Source of the DNA: Streptomyces sp. NBC_00557
GTDB lineage: Bacteria; Actinomycetota; Actinomycetes; Streptomycetales; Streptomycetaceae
NCBI RefSeq assembly: GCF_036345995.1
Contig: NZ_CP107796.1
Location: 2,976,001-3,040,000, forward strand
Direction: 5' to 3'
Length of the DNA: 64,000 nucleotides
Shown: positions 8,562 to 19,975 of the stretch, piece by piece
How the letters are laid out: each line of letters starts with the position of its first letter
How positions within the stretch are numbered: position 1 is the stretch's first letter
Program-made: the position numbers and the translations under genes
The notes under the pieces: generated by a model
The model's input: only the letters and a program-made list of their open reading frames with translations
What the model was told of the DNA's origin: nothing
Databases searched by the model: none

Positions 8562-8872
8562 GTAGCACCCTCGTGTGCCGCATCGGGCGAGTCGGGGTCG
8601 ATCAGCTCCCGCTCGGACACGTTGATGTTGGCCAGGGCATTCTCGTACGCCTTGAGCAGTCGCCGTGCGTTCGCAGGTGAGCGCAGCAGGTACGAGCCCT
8701 CTCGCAGCGCTGCGTAATCCTCGGCTGAGACGAGCACGGCATTGCCGTGTTTGGAGACGATCTCGATGGCCTCGTGATCGTCGTTGACCTTCTCGATCAG
8801 CGGAAAGAGCGCCTTGCGGGCTTCCAGCACCGGCACACAACGAGGGGTCGACCCCGAACGGGTCGACCCCAT
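8558..8872 (-). CDS. YefM/Phd-family antitoxin (toxin partner defunct)
   Basis: 104 residues. The core [39 protein letters not shown] and [19 protein letters not shown] is a typical Phd/YefM antitoxin: N-terminal DNA-binding and dimerisation part, then a flexible toxin-binding tail. The family represses its own operon and neutralises a YoeB-type ribosome-dependent RNase. The ATG at 8872 has a weak AGG upstream; a GTG at 8836 would give a start closer to other family members, in which case the paired palindromes at 8845-8869 would be operator DNA rather than coding. Here the toxin gene that follows is a remnant, so the antitoxin may persist as an anti-addiction gene or repressor, or be on its way out. 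Confidence 0.85.
   Translation of the reverse strand: MGSTRSGSTPRCVPVLEARKALFPLIEKVNDDHEAIEIVSKHGNAVLVSAEDYAALREGSYLLRSPANARRLLKAYENALANINVSERELIDPDSPDAAHEGAT
8845..8869 (-). promoter_or_regulatory. Paired 10-bp palindromes at the antitoxin start
   Basis: Two copies of the perfect palindrome GGGTCGACCC are separated by 5 bp, putting their centres 15 bp apart. The arrangement fits an autoregulatory operator for the YefM-like antitoxin, which binds palindromes as paired dimers. The site lies either just inside the gene (ATG at 8872) or just upstream (GTG at 8836). Confidence 0.5.
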
Positions 8873-8920
8873 CTGACCTGCAGTTTTGCCAGGCCGTCGG
8901 CGTGGTGCCAGCTCATCCGC

Positions 8921-10009
<1,089 letters not shown>

Positions 10010-10197
10010 GTTGCGACTTCCCGTGGGTGAGTGGGCCAGGAGGGGCGCCAGGGGCCTTCAGACCGACACTGGCCGATCCACCAGTTTACGGCGTCCGCGC
10101 CGGGCGGCTCACGGGAGCTTCGAACGCCTGGCCAACCTCTACCCCCTCGGCGTGTCTGATGGCCTATTCGGCACATAAACAGACCTAAGTTGGTCGA

Positions 10198-10743
10198 GTG
10201 GAGCAACACAGAACGCGACCCCCGAACGACGGACCGCGACGCGGAACGCCGCAGCAGCGCGCTCCGCTGCCGCCGCAGGCCCGGCACGGGCCGGGCGGCG
10301 AGGGCGGGGCGGCGGGGCAGGGACGGCAGCCGCGGGTGCCGGGGCCCGTGCCGCCCGGGCCGCGGCCGCCGAACCCCCGGCTCACCGGGCTCGGCAGCGG
10401 ACTGTTCTGCATCCTCGGGATGCTCCTGCTCGGCTTTCTGGACGCGCTGCTGTTCCATGGCGCCCTGACCGTGTACGGCGTGCTGTTCGTGCCGGTGAGC
10501 GTCCTGACCGCGCTGTGGGTGCGGGACGCGGAGGTGCTGACCGCGCCGGTGGTCCTGCCCATTGCGTTCGCCGTGGGGCTGGTCCCCGTGTCCGCGGGCG
10601 GCGGGGGGCTGCTCGGCCGGCTGATGGGGCTGTTCACCGGGCTCGCCACGCAGGCCGGCTGGCTGTACGGCGGGACGCTGGCCGCGTCCGTGATCGTGCT
10701 CGTCCGGCGGGTGCGGTGGGTACGGCGGCGGCGCCGTACCTGA
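10198..10743 (+). CDS. DUF6542-type membrane protein
   Basis: 181 residues from a GTG start. The first 60 residues are a Pro/Gly/Arg-rich disordered cytosolic tail, then four hydrophobic segments (GLFCILGMLLLGFLDALLF, YGVLFVPVSVLTALWV, VVLPIAFAVGLVPV and WLYGGTLAASVIVLV) and a very basic C-terminus. The gene sits between ychF and ppgK/ispH as in other Streptomyces; function unknown. A TAAGTT hexamer at 10186-10191 lies 6 bp before the GTG and there is no ribosome binding site, which suggests a leaderless transcript. Confidence 0.85.
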   Translation: MEQHRTRPPNDGPRRGTPQQRAPLPPQARHGPGGEGGAAGQGRQPRVPGPVPPGPRPPNPRLTGLGSGLFCILGMLLLGFLDALLFHGALTVYGVLFVPVSVLTALWVRDAEVLTAPVVLPIAFAVGLVPVSAGGGGLLGRLMGLFTGLATQAGWLYGGTLAASVIVLVRRVRWVRRRRRT

Positions 10744-10771
10744 AACCCGCGGTGCCGGGGCCCGGCGCCCG

Positions 10772-11518
10772 CTACGCCTGCTGGGCCGCTCTCATCGCCG
10801 CGCCGACGATTCCCGCGTTGTTCAGCAGCTGGGCGGGGACGATCTCGGCTCTGACGCCCTCGATGAGGTGCAGGAACCTGTCGGACTTGCGGCTGACCCC
10901 GCCGCCGATGATGAACAGCTCCGGCGAGAACAGCATCTCCACATGGGCCAGGTACTTCTGGACGCGGCGGGACCACTGCTCCCAGCTCAGCCCGTGGTCG
11001 TCCTTGGCCTTGCTGGAGGCCTTCTTCTCCGCCTCGTGGCCCTTCAGCTCCAGATGGCCCAGCTCCGTGTTCGGGACGAGGACGCCGTCCACGAAGACGG
11101 CGCTGCCGATGCCGGTGCCGAAGGTGAGCAGGATGACCGTGCCCTTGCGGTCCCGGCCGGCGCCGAACTGCATCTCGGCGACGCCGGCCGCGTCCGCGTC
11201 GTTGACGACCGTCACCGGCAGCCCGCCCAGCCTGGCGCCGAACAGGGCGCGCGCGTCCGTGTCGATCCAGCTCTTGTCGACGTTCGCCGCCGTACGGACC
11301 GTGGCGCCGCCGGTGACCACTCCGGGGAAGGTCACGCCGACCGGGCCGGTCCAGCCGAAGTGGTCGACGACCTGCTTGACTCCGTCGGCGACGCCGTCGG
11401 GCGTCGCCGGGTGCGGGGTGAGCACCTTGCAGCGCTCCTGGGCCAGGTCGCCCTTCTCCAGGTCCACAGGAGCGCCCTTGATGCCGGACCCGCCGATGTC
11501 CACGCCGAAGATCTGCAT
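10772..11518 (-). CDS. ppgK: Polyphosphate glucokinase (ROK family)
   Basis: 248 residues. Phosphorylates glucose using polyphosphate or ATP. The N-terminal phosphate-binding motif GVDIGGSGIKG, the glucose-binding NDADAAGVAEM and the second phosphate loop TFGTGIGSAVFVDG mark a ROK-fold kinase; LGHLELKGHEAEKKAS is characteristic of the actinobacterial polyphosphate glucokinases (PPGK), as is the HVEMLFSPELFIIGGGVS C-terminal glycine motif. It lies 29 bp downstream of ispH on the same strand and may be cotranscribed with it. Confidence 0.95.
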   Translation of the reverse strand: MQIFGVDIGGSGIKGAPVDLEKGDLAQERCKVLTPHPATPDGVADGVKQVVDHFGWTGPVGVTFPGVVTGGATVRTAANVDKSWIDTDARALFGARLGGLPVTVVNDADAAGVAEMQFGAGRDRKGTVILLTFGTGIGSAVFVDGVLVPNTELGHLELKGHEAEKKASSKAKDDHGLSWEQWSRRVQKYLAHVEMLFSPELFIIGGGVSRKSDRFLHLIEGVRAEIVPAQLLNNAGIVGAAMRAAQQA

Positions 11519-11547
11519 GGCACCACGTTACGACGGACCACTGACAG

Positions 11548-12555
11548 TCACGCCCCGGTCGCACCGCTTCCGCCGCGCTCGGCGACCAGGGCGGCGGCCT
11601 CCTCGCGCAGGTCCCGGCGGAGCTCCTTGGGCAGGGAGAAGGTGATGGACTCCTCGGCGGCCTTGACGATCTCCACGTCGCCGTAGCCGCGCTCGGCCAG
11701 CCACTGGAGCACCTGCTCGACGAGGACCTCGGGGACGGAGGCGCCGGAGGTGACGCCGACCGTGTTCACGCCCTCCAGCCAGGCCTCGTCGATCTCGTCG
11801 GCGAAGTCCACCAGGTACGCCTCGCGGGCGCCGGCCAGCTTGGCGACCTCGACCAGGCGCTTGGAGTTGGAGGAGTTGCGCGAGCCGACGACGATGACCA
11901 GGTCGGCCTCGGCACCCATCTGCTTCACGGCGAGCTGGCGGTTCTGGGTGGCGTAGCAGATGTCGTCGCTGGGCGGGGAGACCAGGCCCGGGAACTTGGT
12001 CTTCAGGGCGTCGACGGTCTCCATGGTCTCGTCCACGGACAGGGTGGTCTGGGACAGCCAGACGACCTTCGACGGGTCGCGGACCTCGACCTTGTCGACG
12101 TCCCCGGGACCGTCGACGAGCTGGATGTGGTCGGGGGCCTCGCCGGAGGTGCCGATGACCTCCTCGTGGCCCTCGTGGCCGATCAGGAGGATGTCGTAGT
12201 CCTCCTTGGCGTAGCGGACGGCTTCCTTGTGGACCTTGGTGACCAGCGGGCAGGTGGCGTCGATGGTGGCGAGCCGGCCGCGCTCGGCCTCCTCGTGCAC
12301 GACCGGGGCGACGCCGTGCGCCGAGAACATGACGATGTTGCCGGGCGGCACCTCCTCCGTCCGCTCGACGAAGATGGCGCCCTTCTTCTCCAGGGTCTGC
12401 ACGACGTACTTGTTGTGGACGATCTCGTGCCGGACGTAGATCGGGGCCCCGTACTGTTCGAGGGCCTTCTCGACGGCGATCACGGCGCGGTCCACACCGG
12501 CGCAGTAGCCACGGGGGGCGGCGAGCAGGACACGGCGGCCAGGCGAAGCGGTCAT
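11548..12555 (-). CDS. ispH: 4-hydroxy-3-methylbut-2-enyl diphosphate reductase
   Basis: Last enzyme of the MEP isoprenoid pathway, a [4Fe-4S] protein making IPP and DMAPP. The three cluster cysteines are visible in [21 protein letters not shown] and [10 protein letters not shown]; the substrate-binding SGEAPDH and [12 protein letters not shown] motifs are also present. 335 residues from the ATG at 12555; an alternative ATG three codons upstream (12564) cannot be excluded. It is divergent from xseA. The product supplies the precursor for the UppS enzyme encoded at 45.8-46.6 kb. Confidence 0.96.
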   Translation of the reverse strand: MTASPGRRVLLAAPRGYCAGVDRAVIAVEKALEQYGAPIYVRHEIVHNKYVVQTLEKKGAIFVERTEEVPPGNIVMFSAHGVAPVVHEEAERGRLATIDATCPLVTKVHKEAVRYAKEDYDILLIGHEGHEEVIGTSGEAPDHIQLVDGPGDVDKVEVRDPSKVVWLSQTTLSVDETMETVDALKTKFPGLVSPPSDDICYATQNRQLAVKQMGAEADLVIVVGSRNSSNSKRLVEVAKLAGAREAYLVDFADEIDEAWLEGVNTVGVTSGASVPEVLVEQVLQWLAERGYGDVEIVKAAEESITFSLPKELRRDLREEAAALVAERGGSGATGA

Positions 12556-12657
12556 GCGTCCCATCGTAAGGGTGCGTTCGGCGGCGCCGGGCTACCCGGC
12601 CACGCGCGGGCCCGGCGGCGCACCCCCTTGTCAGTACGCCCCGTTACTCTCGAGCCC

Positions 12658-13866
12658 ATGGCTGCAAAGACCACCCCCGAAGCCCCGCTCCCCGTCGGTG
12701 AGGTCTCCCGGCTGATCGGGGGGTGGATCGACCGGCTCGGGGCGGTCTGGGTCGAGGGGCAGATCACGCAGTTGTCGCGGCGGCCCGGCGCCGGGGTGGT
12801 GTTCCTGACGCTGCGGGACCCGTCGTACGACATCTCCGTGAGCGTGACCTGCTACCGGCAGGTGTTCGACGCGGTCGCCGACGTGGTGGGAGAGGGCGCC
12901 CGTGTCGTCGTCCTGGCGAAGCCGGAGTGGTATGCCCCCAGGGGCCAGCTCTCGCTGCGCGCCGCCGAGATCAGGCCGGTCGGCGTCGGTGAGCTGCTGG
13001 CCCGGCTGGAGCAGCTGAAGAAGGCGCTCGCGGCGGAGGGGCTGTTCGCGCCGGAGCGGAAGAAGCCGCTGCCGTTCCTGCCGCAGCTGATCGGGCTGGT
13101 CTGCGGTCGCGCCTCCGCCGCGGAGCGGGACGTGCTGGAGAACGCCCGGCACCGCTGGCCCGCCGTCCGCTTCGAGGTGCGCAACGTCCCGGTGCAGGGG
13201 GTGCACGCCGTGCCGCAGGTCGTGCAGGCGGTGAAGGAGCTGGACGAGATCGAGGACGTCGATGTGATCATCGTCGCCCGGGGCGGCGGCAGCGTGGAGG
13301 ACCTGCTGCCGTTCTCCGACGAGCAGCTCGTGCGGGCGGTGGCCGCGTGCCGTACGCCGGTCGTCTCCGCGATCGGGCACGAGCCGGACAACCCGCTGCT
13401 GGACCATGTGGCCGACCTGCGCGCCTCCACCCCGACCGATGCGGCCAAGAAGGTCGTGCCGGACGTGGGCGAGGAGTTCGAGCGGGTGCGGATGCTGCGG
13501 GACAGGGCCCGGCGCTGCGTGAACGCGTTCGTCGAGCGGGAGGAGCGGGGGCTGGCGCACGCGCTGGCCCGCCCGTCGATGGAGGATCCGCACCGGATGA
13601 TCGACGAGCGCGCCGACGATGTGGCGGCCCTGGTGGAGCGGAGCCGGCGGACCCTCGGCCATCTTCTGGACCGGGCGGACTCGGAGTTGACGCACACGCA
13701 CGCGCGCGTGGTGGCGCTCTCCCCCGCCGCGACGCTCCAGCGGGGCTACGCGGTGCTGCAGAAGGCCGACGGGCACGTGGTGCGCGGCCCGGACGAGGTG
13801 ACGGACGGCGAGGCCCTGCGTGCGCGGGTCGCCGAGGGTGAATTCACGGTGAAGGTGGGCGAATGA
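12658..13866 (+). CDS. xseA: Exodeoxyribonuclease VII large subunit
   Basis: 402 residues from the ATG at 12658. N-terminal OB-fold ([20 protein letters not shown]) followed by the catalytic domain with [20 protein letters not shown], the strongly conserved [20 protein letters not shown] and the [13 protein letters not shown] motif, then a long helical arm and the C-terminal LQRGYAVLQ. Together with XseB it degrades single-stranded DNA. The stop overlaps the xseB start (ATGA). A TACTCT hexamer 7 bp before the ATG and no ribosome binding site suggest leaderless expression. In-frame upstream sequence exists but is antisense to ispH and not family-like. Confidence 0.96.
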   Translation: MAAKTTPEAPLPVGEVSRLIGGWIDRLGAVWVEGQITQLSRRPGAGVVFLTLRDPSYDISVSVTCYRQVFDAVADVVGEGARVVVLAKPEWYAPRGQLSLRAAEIRPVGVGELLARLEQLKKALAAEGLFAPERKKPLPFLPQLIGLVCGRASAAERDVLENARHRWPAVRFEVRNVPVQGVHAVPQVVQAVKELDEIEDVDVIIVARGGGSVEDLLPFSDEQLVRAVAACRTPVVSAIGHEPDNPLLDHVADLRASTPTDAAKKVVPDVGEEFERVRMLRDRARRCVNAFVEREERGLAHALARPSMEDPHRMIDERADDVAALVERSRRTLGHLLDRADSELTHTHARVVALSPAATLQRGYAVLQKADGHVVRGPDEVTDGEALRARVAEGEFTVKVGE

Positions 13867-14093
13867 CGAGCAAGGTGGACGAGGCTCTCTCGTACGAGCA
13901 GGCGCGGGACGAGCTGATCGAGGTCGTACGGCGCCTGGAGGCGGGTGGTACGACGCTGGAGGAGTCCCTGGCCCTGTGGGAGCGCGGCGAGGAACTGGCC
14001 AGGGTGTGCCGGCGCTGGCTGGAGGGGGCACGGGCACGGCTGGACGCGGCGCTGGCCGAGGAGGAGGGGGACGGGGAGGAGGACGCGGAGTAG
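13863..14093 (+). CDS. xseB: Exodeoxyribonuclease VII small subunit
   Basis: 76 residues, typical of Xse[21 protein letters not shown] then [20 protein letters not shown], a two-helix protein that binds the long arm of XseA. The start overlaps the xseA stop by 4 bp, so production of the two subunits is probably coupled. The acidic C-terminal tail is slightly longer than usual. Confidence 0.95.
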   Translation: MTSKVDEALSYEQARDELIEVVRRLEAGGTTLEESLALWERGEELARVCRRWLEGARARLDAALAEEEGDGEEDAE

Positions 14094-14139
14094 GGGCCGG
14101 CATCCGGCTGTGAAGCGAACCACTGCCGGCCGCATTTTG

Positions 14140-14168
14140 TTGAAGGTTGAACTTAGCTGTCGTAGTGT
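14140..14168 (+). promoter_or_regulatory. Candidate sigma-70-type promoter of the nitroreductase gene
   Basis: TTGAAG at 14140-14145 and TAGTGT at 14163-14168 are spaced 17 bp. This puts the start of transcription about 60 bp before the downstream ATG. The -35 region includes a GTTGAAGGTTGAAC direct repeat that could be a regulator site. Assigned by eye. Confidence 0.45.
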
Positions 14169-14237
14169 CGTCCTCGTCAGTCCATCCGGACCGCGGTCCG
14201 GTACGTCGGATCACGACGCCACCTAGGAAGTTCACGC

Positions 14238-14828
14238 ATGTCTCTCGTTCTTGACCCCGCCGCCCAGGACCTGCTGTTCCGTGAGGCCCGTACCGCGAAC
14301 ACCTTCACCGGCGAGCCGGTGACCGACGAGCAGGTGCAGGCGATCTACGACCTGGTCAAGTACGGCCCCACCGCCTTCAACCAGAGCCCGCTGCGCATCA
14401 CCCTGGTCCGCTCCCCCGAGGCCCGTGAGCGCCTGGTGAAGCTCATGGCCGAGGGCAACCAGCCGAAGACGGCCACCGCCCCGCTGGTCGCGATCCTCTC
14501 CGCGGACAACGAGTTCCACGAGGAGCTGCCGGCCCTCTTCCCGCACTTCCCGCAGGCCAAGGACGTCTTCTTCAGCGAGCGTCCGGCCCGCGAGGGCGCC
14601 GCCGCGCTGAACGCCGCCCTGCAGGCCGCCTACTTCATCGTCGGCGTCCGCGCCGCGGGCCTCGCCGCCGGCCCGATGACCGGCTTCGACCACGAGGGCG
14701 TCCGCAAGGAGTTCCTGGACGACGACCACACCCCGCTGATGGTGGTCAACATCGGCAAGCCCGGCCCGGACGCCTGGTTCCCGCGCTCGCCGCGCCTGGC
14801 GTACGAGGACGTCGTCACCACCGTCTGA
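14238..14828 (+). CDS. Malonic semialdehyde reductase-like (RutE-type) nitroreductase
   Basis: 196-residue FMN-dependent nitroreductase-fold enzyme. The N-terminal ARTANTFTGEPVTDEQVQAI and YGPTAFNQSPLRITLVRS, the FFSERPAREGAAALNAALQA segment, and the C-terminal GLAAGPMTGFDHEGVRKEF match the RutE/HadB-RutE subfamily, which reduces malonic semialdehyde to 3-hydroxypropionate in pyrimidine breakdown in E. coli. No other rut genes are nearby, so the true substrate here is unknown. It is a single-gene unit with its own likely promoter and a strong terminator. Confidence 0.88.
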   Translation: MSLVLDPAAQDLLFREARTANTFTGEPVTDEQVQAIYDLVKYGPTAFNQSPLRITLVRSPEARERLVKLMAEGNQPKTATAPLVAILSADNEFHEELPALFPHFPQAKDVFFSERPAREGAAALNAALQAAYFIVGVRAAGLAAGPMTGFDHEGVRKEFLDDDHTPLMVVNIGKPGPDAWFPRSPRLAYEDVVTTV

Positions 14829-14846
14829 GCGGATCCGCGGCACGAA

Positions 14847-14873
14847 GAGGCCCCCGGCATCGCCGGGGGCCTC
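14847..14873. terminator. Bidirectional hairpin terminator
   Basis: A perfect 12-bp inverted repeat (GAGGCCCCCGGC, 3-nt loop, complement) lies between the convergent nitroreductase and DUF4245 genes and can serve both. No U tract, as is common in Streptomyces. Confidence 0.8.
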
Positions 14874-14893
14874 TCGCGCGTGTGCCGCGTGGC

Positions 14894-15421
14894 TCACTGC
14901 ATCTTCAGCGCCGCCGCCATCTTCGTCAGCTCCGTGAAGGACGCCGTGCCGGCCACCACCGTGGTGGAGCCGGGCGTGCCGTTCAGCACGAGGGCGTCGT
15001 AGCGGCCGCCGGTGTAGCGGGTCCAGGTACGGCCGCCGACCGTCTCGGTCTGCTTGGTCGCCGACGCGCCCTGGCTGGCCTCGTCGATGAAGTCGGCCGG
15101 CTTCTGCGTGGACTGCTCGATCTGCACGTACTGGCTGTCCGGGGTCTGGAAGCCGAGGTGCCAGCGGTCGCCGTTCTCGCCCTGGAAGCGTACGGAGGTC
15201 GCTTTCCAGGTACTCGGCAGGCCCTCGGGTGCCGCCACGGGGTAGCTCGCCGCACGGCGGGCCGTGAGCAGCTCGACCCGGTAGTCGACCCGCTTGAGGT
15301 CGGGAGCGTGATCGTCGTGCGGGATGGTGAGGAAGTAGACGACCGCCGCCGCGATGCCGATCAGGGCCAGGGAGAGGATCATGTCCCGGGCCGTCTTCTG
15401 CTTGCCGTTCGAACCTGCCAC
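14894..15421 (-). CDS. DUF4245 domain protein, membrane-anchored
   Basis: 175 residues. A single N-terminal membrane helix ([20 protein letters not shown], residues about 14-33) is followed by an extracytoplasmic domain with [20 protein letters not shown], the DUF4245 signature, and [20 protein letters not shown]. Function unknown; conserved in actinobacteria next to class II fructose-bisphosphatase, as here (glpX is divergent, 128 bp away). Confidence 0.9.
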   Translation of the reverse strand: MAGSNGKQKTARDMILSLALIGIAAAVVYFLTIPHDDHAPDLKRVDYRVELLTARRAASYPVAAPEGLPSTWKATSVRFQGENGDRWHLGFQTPDSQYVQIEQSTQKPADFIDEASQGASATKQTETVGGRTWTRYTGGRYDALVLNGTPGSTTVVAGTASFTELTKMAAALKMQ

Positions 15422-15549
15422 GCCCCCTATGGTCGCAGGTGCCCCAAGCGCTCATCCGTGGGGCCCCCTGCTCATTTTGTCTGCCTAACGATAGAGTCGG
15501 GGACCAACACCCTCATCCGGCCGTCGTCGTATCAGAAAGGTGCGCTCCG

Positions 15550-16584
15550 ATGACCGAAAATCATCACTTGCCGTCCGAGCTGGACGTTCCCTCCGAGGCT
15601 CCCGACCGCAACCTCGCCCTCGAGCTCGTCCGAGTGACCGAAGCCGCCGCCATGGCGGCCGGCCGCTGGGTGGGGCGCGGTGACAAGAACGGCGCCGACG
15701 GCGCCGCGGTGCGCGCCATGCGAACCCTCGTCTCCACCGTGTCGATGAACGGCGTCGTCGTCATCGGCGAGGGCGAGAAGGACGAGGCCCCGATGCTCTT
15801 CAACGGGGAGCACGTGGGCGACGGCACCGGTCCCGAGGTCGACATCGCCGTCGACCCGATCGACGGCACCACCCTGACGGCCAAGGGCATGCCGAACGCG
15901 ATCGCCGTGCTCGCCGCCGCCGAGCGGGGCGCCATGTTCGACCCGTCCGCGGTGTTCTACATGGACAAGCTGGTCACCGGCCCCGAGGCCGCCGACTTCG
16001 TCGACATCGACGCGCCCGTGGCCGTCAACATCAAGCGGATCGCCAAGGCGAAGAAGGCCACGCCGGAGGACGTCACCGTCGTCATCCTCGACCGGCCGCG
16101 GCACGAGAGACTGATCAGGGAGGTCCGGGAGGCCGGCGCGCGCATCAAGCTGATCTCCGACGGCGATGTGGCGGGCTCCATCTACGCGCTGCGTGAGGGC
16201 ACCGGGGTCGACCTGCTCCTCGGCATCGGCGGCACGCCCGAGGGCATCATCTCGGCCTGCGCCGTGAAGTGCCTGGGCGGGACGATCCAGGGCAAGCTGT
16301 GGCCCAAGGACGACGAGGAGCGGCAGCGCGCGATCGACGCCGGGCACGATCTGGACCGGGTGCTGACCACGGACGACCTGGTCTCGGGGGAGAACGTGTT
16401 CTTCGTCGCCACCGGGATCACCGACGGCGAGCTGCTGCGCGGTGTGCAGTACCGGTCGGAGACCGCGCTGACCGAGTCGATCGTGATGCGGTCGAAGTCG
16501 GGGACGGTGCGCAGGATCTACTCCGAGCACCGGCTGAGCAAGCTGCGGGCCTACAGCGCGATCGACTTCGACCGGGCCAAGTAG
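15550..16584 (+). CDS. glpX: Class II fructose-1,6-bisphosphatase
   Basis: 344 residues, start at ATG 15550 with an AGAAAGG ribosome binding site; upstream in-frame sequence is not family-like. Gluconeogenic enzyme of the GlpX (class II) family. Metal/substrate motifs [23 protein letters not shown] (the DPIDGTT metal site) and [20 protein letters not shown] are all present. Actinobacteria generally rely on GlpX as their FBPase. Transcription ends at the hairpin at 16634-16663. Confidence 0.97.
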   Translation: MTENHHLPSELDVPSEAPDRNLALELVRVTEAAAMAAGRWVGRGDKNGADGAAVRAMRTLVSTVSMNGVVVIGEGEKDEAPMLFNGEHVGDGTGPEVDIAVDPIDGTTLTAKGMPNAIAVLAAAERGAMFDPSAVFYMDKLVTGPEAADFVDIDAPVAVNIKRIAKAKKATPEDVTVVILDRPRHERLIREVREAGARIKLISDGDVAGSIYALREGTGVDLLLGIGGTPEGIISACAVKCLGGTIQGKLWPKDDEERQRAIDAGHDLDRVLTTDDLVSGENVFFVATGITDGELLRGVQYRSETALTESIVMRSKSGTVRRIYSEHRLSKLRAYSAIDFDRAK

Positions 16585-16633
16585 CCCACGACGGCCTGCG
16601 GTTCAGCACGGCGGCCGGCGGTTCGGAGGCGAT

Positions 16634-16663
16634 GGGGCGCCCCCTGTGCGGAGGGGGCGCCCC
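16634..16663. terminator. Bidirectional hairpin terminator between glpX and wblI
   Basis: An 11-bp perfect inverted repeat (GGGGCGCCCCC, 8-nt loop, complement) is placed between two convergent genes. Confidence 0.75.
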
Positions 16664-16675
16664 GTCGTCCGCTTG

Positions 16676-17053
16676 CTAACCCGCTATGCGGTTGGCCGCC
16701 GTAGCCCGTGCCGCCTTCTTCAGCTCCATCTCCCGGCGGCGGCGCCGGGCCAGGACCACGCGCCGCTCCGCCGCGGTGAGGCCGCCCCAGACGCCGTACG
16801 GCTCGGGCTGGAGGAGGGCGTGCTCGCGGCACTCCACCATCACCGGGCAGCGGGCGCAGACGCGCTTGGCCGCCTCTTCGCGGGAGAGCCGGGCGGCGGT
16901 CGGCTCCTTGGACGGGGCGAAGAACAGGCCCGCCTCGTCGCGCCGGCACACGGCCTCGGTGTGCCAGGGAGCGTCTTGGTCCCGGTCTCGCGCTGGCACC
17001 CGCTGGGCCGGAACGGCGGCTACCTGCAGGGACGAATGCGGCGGTTGCAGCAC
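16676..17053 (-). CDS. wblI: WhiB-family [4Fe-4S] transcription factor
   Basis: 125 residues. The four cluster cysteines are visible: one in HTEAVCRRDEA, the CxxC in RVCARCPV and one in MVECREHAL; then the diagnostic PYGVWGGLTAAERR turn and a basic C-terminal helix (ARRRRREMELKKAAR) for DNA contact. WhiB-like proteins bind the primary sigma factor and sense O2, NO or redox state. Its place between glpX and the DUF1707/fumarase genes matches, from memory, S. coelicolor WblI; the symbol rests on that synteny. The 170-bp upstream gap holds an inverted repeat at 17109-17132. Confidence 0.9.
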   Translation of the reverse strand: MLQPPHSSLQVAAVPAQRVPARDRDQDAPWHTEAVCRRDEAGLFFAPSKEPTAARLSREEAAKRVCARCPVMVECREHALLQPEPYGVWGGLTAAERRVVLARRRRREMELKKAARATAANRIAG

Positions 17054-17108
17054 GGTCTACTCCTGACGACGGCTTCGCGAGCGAGAGACGATGCAGCAAG
17101 CCCTACCC

Positions 17109-17132
17109 GCTGTGCGCGCGCCTATGCACAGC
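17109..17132 (-). promoter_or_regulatory. Inverted repeat upstream of wblI
   Basis: Perfect 7-bp arms GCTGTGC and GCACAGC separated by 10 bp lie 56 bp upstream of the wblI start. Candidate operator for an unidentified dimeric regulator. Confidence 0.35.
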
Positions 17133-17226
17133 GTTGGCACTCGGGGGCGCACGGCGGCGCGTTCACGCCCCACCGGGGCGGCGCCGCAGGAGCGGAGCCT
17201 TCCGTTCACCTGTGGATTCGCGAGCG

Positions 17227-17943
17227 TCAATACCCCAGGTGTTTGCGCAGCTTCCTGTCGACCTTGTCCTGGACCCGCTCCAGCTTCCGCTCGACCTTGT
17301 CCTGCACCCGGTCAAGGATGTCCGCCACGCGCTTGCCCCGCCTGGGGCGCGCCTCGACGTTGCCGAGCACGGCCCAGCCGTCGACGTAGACCACCGGGGC
17401 CTGGGAGTCCACCGAGTCCAGGGTGTCCACCTCGAAGTTGCCGAGGACGCCGCCTCCGGTGCCGCGCAGCGACACGTTCTCCGGGACGCGGATCTGGACG
17501 TCACCGAAGACGGAGACGGCCTTGATCACGACCTGCTGGTACTCGAAGATCGCCTCGCTCAGGTCGATCTCGACGCTGCCGAAGACCGAGTAGGCGTGGA
17601 TCCTGCGGCCGGCGCGCCAGCGGCCCCGGCGCACGGCGCTGCTGAACACGGCGACCACGTTGGCGTCCGCCTCGTGCGGTATCGCACCCGGGGTCGGGCG
17701 GGGCGGCACGGGCGTGTAGGCGGGCGCGGGACGCTGGTGGGCGGCGGGCAGGTCCCGGATGAAGACGTCCAGCTCGCCCACCGTCTTGGCGGCGAGGACG
17801 CCCTCGACGCGCTCCGCGTGCTCGTCGGCCGTCAGCCGCCCCTCGGCCAGGGCCTCGCGGAGAATCCCGGCGATGCGGTCACGGTCGGCGTCCGAGGCAC
17901 GCAGCTCGGAGACAGGTGCTTCGGTCTGCTTCTGAAGGTCCAC
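17227..17943 (-). CDS. DUF1707 and LiaF-like C-terminal domain protein
   Basis: 238 residues. N-terminal DUF1707 (ELRASDADRDRIAGILREAL then GRLTADEHAERVEGVLAAKT, residues about 13-60), a Pro-rich linker, then a beta-strand-rich region VVAVFSSAVRRGRWRAGRRI and VFGSVEIDLSEAIFEYQQV that resembles the cell wall-active antibiotic response protein (LiaF) C-terminal domain. The last 50 residues are a repetitive basic helix (RVQDKVERKLERVQDKVDRK). No membrane segment. Probably an envelope-stress or regulatory accessory protein; function not established. Divergent from the class I fumarase gene. Confidence 0.88.
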   Translation of the reverse strand: MDLQKQTEAPVSELRASDADRDRIAGILREALAEGRLTADEHAERVEGVLAAKTVGELDVFIRDLPAAHQRPAPAYTPVPPRPTPGAIPHEADANVVAVFSSAVRRGRWRAGRRIHAYSVFGSVEIDLSEAIFEYQQVVIKAVSVFGDVQIRVPENVSLRGTGGGVLGNFEVDTLDSVDSQAPVVYVDGWAVLGNVEARPRRGKRVADILDRVQDKVERKLERVQDKVDRKLRKHLGY

Positions 17944-17961
17944 GGCGACAGCGTACCGAAA

Positions 17962-17975
17962 CGCGATAGATCGCG
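17962..17975. promoter_or_regulatory. 14-bp dyad between DUF1707 gene and class I fumarase gene
   Basis: CGCGATAGATCGCG: 6-bp arms CGCGAT/ATCGCG around AG, 19 bp upstream of the DUF1707 start codon. Looks like an operator for a small dimeric repressor controlling one or both divergent genes; the regulator is unknown. Confidence 0.4.
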
Positions 17976-18110
17976 ACTAGGGGCTGTGGAAAACCCGGCG
18001 TGTCCGACTGAGCCTTACCTCACAGGTTCCGTGTCGGCGGCAGGTTCTAGGCTGGTGAGGCCCGCCAGCGTCGGCGGGCGGCCGTCCGTCAGAGTGAGGA
18101 ATGGGCTGAG

Positions 18111-19781
<1,671 letters not shown>

Positions 19782-19975
19782 CGACCCAGGTCACGAACCA
19801 CGACCAGGCCGACCGGTCGAAGACGACGGCCGGACCGTGCGGGGCCTTGGAGTCCCGCACGGGGAGGCCGTGGGGGTGGTGGTCGAGCACCTCGAGGCAG
19901 CTGCCCGAGTTGCCGCCGCTGTAGGAGGACTTGCGCCACCCCTTCAGCGTGGACGCGTCGGGAACTATGTGCTGC

